Shown: piece by piece, positions 1 to 6,446 of the stretch | Layout: each line of letters begins with the position of its first letter | Numbering within the stretch: position 1 is the stretch's first letter | Origin: Megamonas sp. UBA1796 | GTDB lineage: Bacteria > Bacillota > Negativicutes > Selenomonadales > Selenomonadaceae | Length of the DNA: 34,188 bases | Reading direction: 5' to 3' | Assembly: GCA_002319795.1 (NCBI GenBank) | Contig: DCFU01000018.1 | Location: 1-34,188 of the forward strand | Program-made: the position numbers and the translations under genes | Notes under the pieces: model-generated | Databases searched by the model: none | The model's input: the letters and a program-made list of their open reading frames with translations, nothing else | What the model was told of the DNA's origin: nothing

Positions 1-20
1 AAAGCACAAACTATTTTACA

Positions 21-566
21 CTACCTAAGGCATTGATTCGTTCCAGAAGTAATCACTATTTGGTCTGGTGTACATCGGACATCTCGATATTCATGCAAAT
101 ATTTTGTCAGTTCCCGGCGCAACCCGGATTCACCTCTCAAGTCACCGTAGTTTAAAAATTGTTCCTTGTATTGTTTCAAACAAAAATTAATTAATTGTCG
201 CCATTGTACAAATGGAAATGGCTGCTGACTCAGATTGCCATATTGAAAATTGTATGGTAATCTGTCCAATTTTAATTCGTTAGTCGTAGTATCCGGAGTA
301 ACTTCTGCAGAAATAGAATATTTAGTATTGAGGATTACTTCCACGTAGTATCCGCTGCGGCTTTTACCAACAATATAACCTTCAGATAAAAGTTGCTGGT
401 AGGCGGTATCCACTGTATTTCTGCTAACATGAAGTTCAGCCGCAAGGTATCGGCATGAAGGCAGTTTCGTCTGCGCATTGAGTTCACCGCTTAGAATTTT
501 ATCACGAATTTGCTGATAGAGTTGCTGATAAAGTGGCTTTTTACTAGTTGAAACTAATACGTACAT
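21..566 (-). pseudogene. MocR/PdxR-type GntR regulator, interrupted by in-frame TAG (5' part only)
   Basis: The visible 181 residues hold a GntR winged-helix domain (about residues 1-75, with the LPSCRYLAAELHVSRNTVDTA recognition region) followed by the start of a fold-type I aminotransferase-like domain (FPFVQWRQL, YGDLRGESGLRRELTKYL, QIVITSGTNQ). This is the MocR/PdxR layout; family members run to about 450-500 residues and usually bind PLP. The start at 566 is chosen because GGGAG lies 6 bases upstream; longer in-frame starts lack one. Directly after SGTNQCLR comes TAG (21-23). The same frame continues as CKIVCA, which fits the conserved helix following GTQQ in this family, so the break looks like a nonsense codon rather than a frameshift. 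The rest lies outside the window. It is either a pseudogene or a sequencing error; as a MocR family call it is secure. Confidence 0.7.
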
Positions 567-670
567 TTTATTCTCCCTTCGAAATTGCTGTGCGGTTATC
601 GCACAAAGTTTCAAGTTTAGCTTTCTCCGTACTATTAAGAGTGGCAGCACCAATTTTTATGGTTTCGAAT

Positions 671-861
671 TTAAGTTAGTGGCTCACGAATCACGCGCTC
701 TCGAGCCTTTTTGGATATTCCCATATACAGAATATCATCTCGACCATAATTTTTTTGATATGTATGTTTTAACACAAAAACAGGCGACGAAAACAAGTAC
801 TTGCTGCTTGTTCCGTCAAAAATTCTTTACGTTCCGGAGAAAATTTTCTTTGTCTGCCCAT
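671..861 (-). pseudogene. Short broken ORF behind a terminator-like hairpin, unknown
   Basis: An ATG at 861 has a textbook AGGAGG about 9 bases upstream and opens a reading frame MGRQRKFSPERKEFLTEQA... that stops after about 30 codons. A second frame then continues to a TAA at 671-673 (…HTYQKNYGRDDILYMG… …KARERVIREPLT). The span of 191 bases is not a multiple of three, so a single frameshift would join the two into one basic protein of about 63 residues. I do not recognise the family; a basic start followed by a frameshift would suit a transposase or phage remnant, but nothing in the sequence proves that. It could also be chance coding downstream of a hairpin whose descending arm happens to contain AGGAGG. 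Confidence 0.25.
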
Positions 862-869
862 AATAAAAA

Positions 870-909
870 CCTCCTGAATTAATATTTATTCTAACATTAA
901 TTCAGGAGG
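870..909 (-). terminator. Rho-independent terminator of the RLP-PTS operon
   Basis: Perfect 14-bp inverted repeat (870-883 with 896-909, 12-base loop). Read on the minus strand the second arm ends in AGGAGG and is followed by TTTTTATT, as expected of an intrinsic terminator. It lies 53 bases after the stop of the last operon gene. The arm also supplies a Shine-Dalgarno sequence in front of the ATG at 861, so it could instead sequester that site. Confidence 0.75.
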
Positions 910-962
910 AATAGCTTATCTATTCTATTTACACAGAATTCGTTATAGTCTCTGAAAATATT

Positions 963-1634
963 TTACATGCAGTTCTTACCTATGCTAAACTCTTCCGGAT
1001 ATTTCCATGCATTTAGTTCATCTACTAAAATATGTTTCGGCTCCCGGCCGCCATTCAACATCAACGTATTATAATAAATTTCTGCTAGCTCTTCTGCAAA
1101 TTCAGCTTTCAATAAAGCCGCTTGCAAATCTGCGCCAATTGAAACGACTCCATGGCTTTCTAATAAAATCACATCTGCCATTTGCAAGGAATCTATAATC
1201 GCATTTGCCAAAAGCTTCGTTCCCGGCCTTTGATAATCTACTACAGGAACATAACCCTTCTTACAACCCAATTCAGTAATTTCATAGACAATTGCCGGAA
1301 TTATTTTTTTTAAAATTGCAAAGGTGGTAGCAAACTTAGAATGTGTATGAGCCACTCCGTACATATCTACTCTAGCCGAATATGCCGCCAAATGCATTAA
1401 AATTTCGCTGGTTGGTCTAAGTCCGGTTTCCGCTTCCAATACTTTCCCATCCATATTAACAACTACAATATCATGATAACTCAAATCGGTCCTTGCAATG
1501 CCTGTAGGTGTTATACAAATATTTCCTGTCCGTGCGTCTCTCAAACTAAAATTGCCTGTATGGGGTCTGCATAATCCGGCCCGTTCTGCCTGTAATGCAC
1601 ATTTTACCACTTTCTTTTTCAAATCTTCCAGCAT
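963..1634 (-). CDS. Class II aldolase/AraD-family enzyme (sugar-phosphate aldolase, epimerase or decarboxylase)
   Basis: A 223-residue zinc-dependent class II aldolase-family protein. The metal site is visible as HTHSKFATTF in the middle and ESHGVVSIG later, with the GNFSLRD and PTG…SEI substrate-phosphate loops typical of fuculose-1-phosphate aldolase, AraD and the OtnC decarboxylase. It lacks the C-terminal KAYYGQ of true AraD (which the second copy at 17482-18183 has), so it is probably not L-ribulose-5-phosphate 4-epimerase. The start at 1634 is preferred over the upstream ATG at 1661 because AAGAAAGGTG sits just before it and the resulting MLEDLKKK matches the family start. It is the last gene of the RLP operon, 19 bases after the TIM stop. 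The substrate is unknown; retro-aldol cleavage or decarboxylation of a branched or short sugar phosphate is an inference. Confidence 0.8.
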   Translation of the reverse strand: MLEDLKKKVVKCALQAERAGLCRPHTGNFSLRDARTGNICITPTGIARTDLSYHDIVVVNMDGKVLEAETGLRPTSEILMHLAAYSARVDMYGVAHTHSKFATTFAILKKIIPAIVYEITELGCKKGYVPVVDYQRPGTKLLANAIIDSLQMADVILLESHGVVSIGADLQAALLKAEFAEELAEIYYNTLMLNGGREPKHILVDELNAWKYPEEFSIGKNCM

Positions 1635-1653
1635 AATTTCACCTTTCTTTTGA

Positions 1654-2445
1654 CTAAGCATCCATGTTTACTACACGCGACAATATTTTGCGAATAATTT
1701 TATCGAATTCCACAGGATTCCATGCACTTCTGCCAATAAATAAGCCATCAACATTGGTTACTTCAATAAGACTTTCTGCATTTCTAATAGTAACACTGCC
1801 ACCATACAAAACAGGAACAGCGGTACCTATAGCCTTACCAAACAAACCCTGTAAAGTCTCTTTTATCATCTTATGTTTTGCACCAATATATTCCGTTGAT
1901 GCCGGAATGCCTGCAGTTCCAATAGCCCAAACCGGCTCATAGGCAATCATAAGTTCTTTTGCCTCCTCGCCTTTCACTTCATGCAACCCTGTTTTTAGTT
2001 GTATTCGCAGAATTTCATCTCCTATTCCAAGCTCTTTTTGTTCCAACGTCTCTCCTATACATAGCAATGGAATAAGTCGATGGCGCAATGCCGTTTTTAC
2101 TTTTTTATTTTCCATCCAATCCGTTTCACCCAATATATGGCGCCGCTCTGAATGACCAATTTCTACCATTTTAATATCAAATTCTTTTAACATCAACGGA
2201 GATATTTCCCCTGTAAATTGGCCTTCATCTTCCCATCCCATATTTTGTGCACCAAGGGTTATTTTTCCATCCAGAATACATTTTGCAGCACTTTCTAATG
2301 TAGTAAAAGAAGGAATAACGAATATTGTTATTTTCTCTTGACTGATATCCGCTAGAATGTTTTGTAATTCTATAAGGTATTCTCTTGTCTGCTTGCTATT
2401 CTTATACATCTTTGTATTTGTTCCAAGATAAATTTTTTTGTCCAT
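1654..2445 (-). CDS. Triosephosphate-isomerase family protein, probable L-erythrulose-1-phosphate isomerase (LerI/EryH-like)
   Basis: A full-length TIM barrel (263 residues). Catalytic residues are present: N10 and K12 in the first strand, H98 in GHSERR, E170 in AYEPVWAIGT, and the phosphate-binding LYGGSV and VDGLFIGRSAW. The first loop reads GTNTKMYKN instead of the usual GNWKMN, and the mobile loop is GTAGIPAS rather than GTGKTAT. These changes fit the catabolic paralogues (EryH/LerI) that isomerise L-erythrulose 1-phosphate to D-erythrulose 4-phosphate, rather than the glycolytic enzyme. Placement between an RpiB and an aldolase-family gene in a PTS operon supports a catabolic role. The gene starts 9 bases after the rpiB stop. 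Family certain; substrate inferred. Confidence 0.8.
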   Translation of the reverse strand: MDKKIYLGTNTKMYKNSKQTREYLIELQNILADISQEKITIFVIPSFTTLESAAKCILDGKITLGAQNMGWEDEGQFTGEISPLMLKEFDIKMVEIGHSERRHILGETDWMENKKVKTALRHRLIPLLCIGETLEQKELGIGDEILRIQLKTGLHEVKGEEAKELMIAYEPVWAIGTAGIPASTEYIGAKHKMIKETLQGLFGKAIGTAVPVLYGGSVTIRNAESLIEVTNVDGLFIGRSAWNPVEFDKIIRKILSRVVNMDA

Positions 2446-2454
2446 TGACCAGCC

Positions 2455-2910
2455 TCATCTCAGATTGTCTTTTTCTATTTGTATAATTTCCTGCACTTTA
2501 ACTGTAGAAGCTCCTTCTATAAATTCCAAACCAATCCACTCTTCTACAATTTTTTCAGCCAAAACAGGACCAATCACACGTGCGCCCAAACATAGTACAT
2601 TTCCATCATTACTCAGAATAGAACGCTCTGCTGAATACGTGTCATGGCAAACTGCAGCTCGAATGCCTTTAAACTTATTTGCCGATATACACATTCCGAT
2701 ACCGGTACCACAAATCAAGATCCCACGTTTTGCATAACGGCTCTCAATAATTTTTTTACACACTTTTTGAGCCACTCTTGGATAATTTATCTTATCTGTT
2801 ACCGACTCACAACCCATATCTTCAACAGTTAAATTTTTTCCTCTTAATAAACAAATAATCCTAGTTTTCAATTCAACAGCTGCGTTATCACAACCTATTA
2901 CAAATTCCAA
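2455..2910 (-). CDS. RpiB/LacAB-family isomerase, probable D-erythrulose-4-phosphate isomerase (EryI-like)
   Basis: A 151-residue RpiB-family aldose-ketose isomerase. It shows the N-terminal GCDNAAVELK (usual form GCDHAA.ELK; the His is Asn here), the catalytic-cysteine loop ILICGTGIGM followed by SANKFKGIRAA, and CHDTYSAERS-SNDGNVLCLG. The start is a TTG at 2910: AGAGGAG lies 9 bases upstream and the protein then begins directly at the first beta strand, whereas the longer ATG start at 2985 would overlap the RLP gene and add 25 non-homologous residues. It lies 32 bases after the RLP stop. Known relatives convert ribose 5-phosphate, allose 6-phosphate or, in erythritol/apionate pathways (EryI), D-erythrulose 4-phosphate to D-erythrose 4-phosphate. 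The TIM neighbour favours the last. Confidence 0.8.
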   Translation of the reverse strand: MEFVIGCDNAAVELKTRIICLLRGKNLTVEDMGCESVTDKINYPRVAQKVCKKIIESRYAKRGILICGTGIGMCISANKFKGIRAAVCHDTYSAERSILSNDGNVLCLGARVIGPVLAEKIVEEWIGLEFIEGASTVKVQEIIQIEKDNLR

Positions 2911-2942
2911 CAGTACCAGCTCCTCTCTAGCCGCAGATTTAA

Positions 2943-4193
2943 CTAATTCCCCCATATTTCTATGGCTTCTCGTAAACCACTGCAATTCCTGCCCGCTTCT
3001 TCCAATGGGATTCCCTGTGCTGTAGCCTGAACAGCCGCCATAGCAGTCTGTGCTCCTACTGTCGTACCGGATGGATGTCCTTGTATTGCACCACCGATTC
3101 CAATAATTATATCTTTACCCAATGCCGCTTGTATTGCAACCTGATTCATTGGTGTAAGCCCTCCACCTACAGCAGTCACAGTTGGCAACAGTTTCCCAAT
3201 TGGCAGTTGCTGCGCCTGTATGGTTTGATGAAAATTAAAAACCGCTCTATCTTCGGTACGATTAGGATTCATTGTCATAACAGCATGCAAACCTGATAGC
3301 CTTGGTAATAAACCAAGAACTATACTTTCAGAAATCCCCCCTTGTGCTTGCTCTAATACGCCCATACCGGCATAATGTCCCATAATAAATAATTTATCAC
3401 CAAATTCTTCACAAAAACTTTCTATGACATCAAAACCGCTAAATACAAAATTTACCATACATGCTTTTCCTCCTGCATCAATTAACGCTTTCGCATTTTC
3501 ATGCAATTGCTTTGGTGTACCCGAAAGATTCGGCATATAAATCGTATGTTTTCCACTATACTGATAAGCTTCTCTCGCTGCCAACAAATATTCTTTTATT
3601 CGAAGGCTTACAGGATTATAGACAGGTGAACCTAACAATTCATCATCTTTAATTAAATCCACACCACCTTTAGCTACATCAAAAAATAATTTTGCCCCGA
3701 CCGCAGGTGTAAACCCCATACACGGTTTTATCATATTGAGCACTACAGGGCGATCATAAACCTCTGTCAAAGAACGCAAATCAGCAATCCCCTTAACGGG
3801 ACCTCTATGCTTGTCCAGGTATGCCTGCCCAAACTCCAAATCAATAAGTTTGGTTTGTAATGCAGTCGATATATCATTCCCGACCAAAGCAGTCAGTAAC
3901 ATTACATAGCTGCCAGCAAAATTAACTTCTGGGAAAGCTACTCTCAAAACAAATACAGACTCTTCTATACCCGTCGGATAAAGTCCAATAACCCGGCCTT
4001 GATAAGCTTTGATCATCTCAGAAGAAATCCCTGGAACTTTTACCCATGTACCAATCGTTTGTCCAATTGCAAAAGCTCCGGCTTTATTCAAGCTGTCTTT
4101 ATACGAAACATTAAAAACAAGATAGGTTGCTACTATAGAATTTTTATCTAAATTTTCCTGTCTGTCATATGGATATGTGAAATATTCCAGCAT
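2943..4193 (-). CDS. RuBisCO-like protein (form IV), probable phosphorylated sugar-acid decarboxylase/isomerase (OiaX-like)
   Basis: A 416-residue RuBisCO large-subunit homologue. Conserved: the MIKPCMGFTP strand with the catalytic Lys (K156), the metal/carbamate motif GGVDLIKDDE (K182, D184, E185), a GHYAG loop (H273) and the double-glycine phosphate site GIGGAIQGHPSG (about 366-377). Changed relative to true RuBisCO: the KPKLG Lys is Cys, the Arg after the active-site His is Tyr, and the loop 6 Lys region (VGKLEG) is replaced by NPNRTED. It therefore should not fix CO2 but should still form a metal enolate from a phosphorylated substrate. Known type IV activities include DK-MTP-1-P enolisation and, in D-apionate catabolism, decarboxylation of 3-oxo-isoapionate 4-phosphate (OiaX) or its transcarboxylation/hydrolysis (OiaT). 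The start at 4193 follows AAGGTG by 6 bases and lies 18 bases after the IIC stop. RLP assignment firm; reaction inferred from neighbours. Confidence 0.85.
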   Translation of the reverse strand: MLEYFTYPYDRQENLDKNSIVATYLVFNVSYKDSLNKAGAFAIGQTIGTWVKVPGISSEMIKAYQGRVIGLYPTGIEESVFVLRVAFPEVNFAGSYVMLLTALVGNDISTALQTKLIDLEFGQAYLDKHRGPVKGIADLRSLTEVYDRPVVLNMIKPCMGFTPAVGAKLFFDVAKGGVDLIKDDELLGSPVYNPVSLRIKEYLLAAREAYQYSGKHTIYMPNLSGTPKQLHENAKALIDAGGKACMVNFVFSGFDVIESFCEEFGDKLFIMGHYAGMGVLEQAQGGISESIVLGLLPRLSGLHAVMTMNPNRTEDRAVFNFHQTIQAQQLPIGKLLPTVTAVGGGLTPMNQVAIQAALGKDIIIGIGGAIQGHPSGTTVGAQTAMAAVQATAQGIPLEEAGRNCSGLREAIEIWGN

Positions 4194-4211
4194 AAAAATC
4201 ACCTTATCCTT

Positions 4212-5600
4212 TTATTTTTTTGTACTCAATGCATTTTCTTCCAAATATTCATGTAATCTTGTCTTATATTTTCTCAACATAATATAGCTTGCAGCATAAA
4301 AAACAACCAATATTCCAATCAAAATATAATTTTGCAATAAAAAAGGCATACAAATCAATACCGCAATTGGTTGTCCAAGTATAACCAAACTGGTTACCAA
4401 TGTTACTCCTACGCCCAGATGAATGCCAACTTCTCCAACAACCTGTGTAAAAAGTGGTGCTGTCCATGTACATACAAGCAAAGTAATCGAAAACCATACA
4501 AGCCCTGAAATCGTTGATTTAACAATGTTACCATTCGAAATAGCTATAATTGGTTGAATCAAATATGGTAAAGCTACTAGATCTATCATAGGCAGCGTTT
4601 GATTTCCAGGTAAAATAAATGCAATCAACAAAAGAATCGGCATCATAATAATCCCTGAAATCAGCGTAGCAGATTCACCATATCCTGTGGCATCATTCAC
4701 AGATAAATACCATTCACCTTTTGATCCTTTGATAGATTTCTTACTAGCTTCTGTAATGGCAGAAAAAGAACCCGCAAAAATCGCTGATATCTTTGGAAAA
4801 ACCGACATTACTGCAGAAGTTGCAATCCCACAAGTTGTAATTTTCCCCCAGGCAGCAAGTGTGTCGAGTTCATGCAAAGACCCTACTATACCAATAAATA
4901 TCCCTAAAAACAATCCTAAAGTCATTGGTTCTCCTATAAATCCCAATTTTTTTTGAAAAGTTTCCGGTTCCGCCTGAATTTTTTGCAAGCCGAATTTATT
5001 TAAAATCCAGTCCATTACAATTGCAAATGGTGCTATCGTAACCGTATGCAAAGAGGCTAGGGTGCAATTGGGATATTTATAATATTTAGACCATCGTTTC
5101 TGAATCATTTCTGCACAAAGCTGTGTAAATAAAAGCTGTAAAATCATGCAGGCAAAACCAAGCCATATATTTTCTGTAATAAGATATACCATGGATCCCC
5201 ATACCATATAAGAGTAATTATTCCATAAATCTCCGGGTTGAAAAATATTTGTATATCTTGTCAAAAATAAAATAGTTTGCAATAAAATTGCAACACCAAC
5301 AAAAATCATCCCTATTTCTGTAGAATAAGCCACAATGGATGTTGTCTGCCACCCTATATCAAACACTGGAAGATTCACACCACTATTATTTACCATACTA
5401 TTTACAATAGGTGTTATAATTGGCGAATATGCATTTATAACCAGATAAAATCCCATCAATCCTACACCGGCAGACAGCGCAGACATAAATGCCTTTTTAG
5501 GGGTAACCTTCAAAAATAAAGCAATAATAAAGATAACAACCGGAACAAATACTGGAGCCCCAAAAGTTTCAAATATCTTTTTCAATACATCAAAAATCAT
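4212..5600 (-). CDS. PTS galactitol-family permease component IIC
   Basis: A 462-residue polytopic membrane protein of the GatC family. It begins with a hydrophobic helix after a short amphipathic start (APVFVPVVIFIIALFLKVTPKK) and carries the family signatures QTILFLTRYTNIFQP, DLWNNYSYMVWG, YYKYPNCTLASLH and GYGESATLISG. IIC forms the sugar/polyol channel; IIB phosphorylates the bound substrate during import. The start at 5600 is chosen over the upstream GTG (5609) because AAGGAG lies about 8 bases before it. The gene sits in the order IIA-IIB-IIC-RLP, so its substrate should feed the RLP. The second copy in this window (20414-21844) is clearly paralogous. Confidence 0.92.
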   Translation of the reverse strand: MIFDVLKKIFETFGAPVFVPVVIFIIALFLKVTPKKAFMSALSAGVGLMGFYLVINAYSPIITPIVNSMVNNSGVNLPVFDIGWQTTSIVAYSTEIGMIFVGVAILLQTILFLTRYTNIFQPGDLWNNYSYMVWGSMVYLITENIWLGFACMILQLLFTQLCAEMIQKRWSKYYKYPNCTLASLHTVTIAPFAIVMDWILNKFGLQKIQAEPETFQKKLGFIGEPMTLGLFLGIFIGIVGSLHELDTLAAWGKITTCGIATSAVMSVFPKISAIFAGSFSAITEASKKSIKGSKGEWYLSVNDATGYGESATLISGIIMMPILLLIAFILPGNQTLPMIDLVALPYLIQPIIAISNGNIVKSTISGLVWFSITLLVCTWTAPLFTQVVGEVGIHLGVGVTLVTSLVILGQPIAVLICMPFLLQNYILIGILVVFYAASYIMLRKYKTRLHEYLEENALSTKK

Positions 5601-5642
5601 TTCATTCACTCCTTATATTTTTAGACTAAATAACATATTGTG

Positions 5643-5945
5643 TTATTTCCCGTGTTCTTTAAAAATTTTTAAAGCGGCTTCAATAAATTCTTCTTCTCCC
5701 ATTCCTGTAACCAGTCCCATAGCACTTAATGCAGGCACCCCAAAACTGTCAACTAATGGACTCGCGTAAGCAATTAAATCATAATGGTCTCGCATAACAT
5801 AATTTTCTACTTCACTCGGATTTGCTTCCGTTGCCTTTACTTCATATCCCAAATCAGAAAAAATATCGATTAATTTGTTTGCAACCATAGATGATGTTAC
5901 GACCCCCGAACCACAAATTGATAAAATATTTAGCCTTTTCTCCAT
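5643..5945 (-). CDS. PTS galactitol-family component IIB
   Basis: A 100-residue cytoplasmic IIB of the GatB type. The phospho-acceptor cysteine lies in ILSICGSGVVTSSM (C11), the P-loop that receives phosphate from IIA and passes it to the sugar held by IIC. The length matches the family (about 95-100). AGGAG lies 10 bases upstream of the ATG. It is spaced 15 bases after IIA and 42 bases before IIC in one transcription unit. Confidence 0.93.
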   Translation of the reverse strand: MEKRLNILSICGSGVVTSSMVANKLIDIFSDLGYEVKATEANPSEVENYVMRDHYDLIAYASPLVDSFGVPALSAMGLVTGMGEEEFIEAALKIFKEHGK

Positions 5946-5960
5946 AATAAATACACTCCT

Positions 5961-6419
5961 CTATACATTTTGTATTAGCTCAAAAACTTCTTTTTCATTA
6001 GCTGTATGAATTTTTCCCATAAAATCTCTATTATTAAATAATAAAAGCAATTCTTGTAAAATAGGAACCTCCTGCAATGCATTCATTGTTAAAACAAAGG
6101 CAAATTTTACATTTATTTTTTTATCCAACGTCCCCATTTCACAAAACTGTACTTTTTCCTTGAAACGAACAATACTGATTGTATTTTTAATTACAAATTT
6201 AGGATTACAGTGTGGTATTGCGACTGCATCTGGAGAAACAGGCAATCCTGTGGGATATTTCATTTCTCTTTTTGCTATTTCCTCCGAAAATTTTTCATGT
6301 ACAACTTGTTTTTCAAATAATTTTTGTCCGATATATTTAAAGAATGCAAATTTATCTTGAAATTCAAGATCAAGAAAAATAAGATCTTCCTTAAAATACA
6401 TTTTGTTACGCACATCCAT
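5961..6419 (-). CDS. PTS fructose/mannitol/galactitol-type component IIA
   Basis: A 152-residue EIIA (PTS_EIIA_2 fold). The active-site histidine is in VAIPHCNP, preceded by REMKYPTGLPVSPDAV, which is the usual approach to the phosphorylated His. It takes phosphate from HPr and hands it to IIB. GGGGG precedes the ATG. The gene lies 27 bases after the regulator stop with no hairpin between, so the regulator and PTS genes are likely cotranscribed. Confidence 0.92.
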   Translation of the reverse strand: MDVRNKMYFKEDLIFLDLEFQDKFAFFKYIGQKLFEKQVVHEKFSEEIAKREMKYPTGLPVSPDAVAIPHCNPKFVIKNTISIVRFKEKVQFCEMGTLDKKINVKFAFVLTMNALQEVPILQELLLLFNNRDFMGKIHTANEKEVFELIQNV

Positions 6420-6446
6420 ACTTAATCCCCCTAATATATTTTATAA

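Noticed and set aside
870..909. Terminal inverted repeat of an insertion sequence
   Set aside because: The two arms are only 12 bases apart with a T-run after the second; this is a hairpin terminator, not paired element ends, and no intact transposase is present.
1654..2445. Glycolytic triosephosphate isomerase
   Set aside because: The altered GNWKMN loop and mobile loop, and the position between RpiB and an aldolase-family gene in a PTS operon, favour a catabolic paralogue.
2943..4193. True RuBisCO (CO2 fixation)
   Set aside because: The loop 6 lysine, the second Lys of KPKLG and the active-site Arg are replaced, there is no small subunit or phosphoribulokinase nearby, and the context is PTS catabolism.
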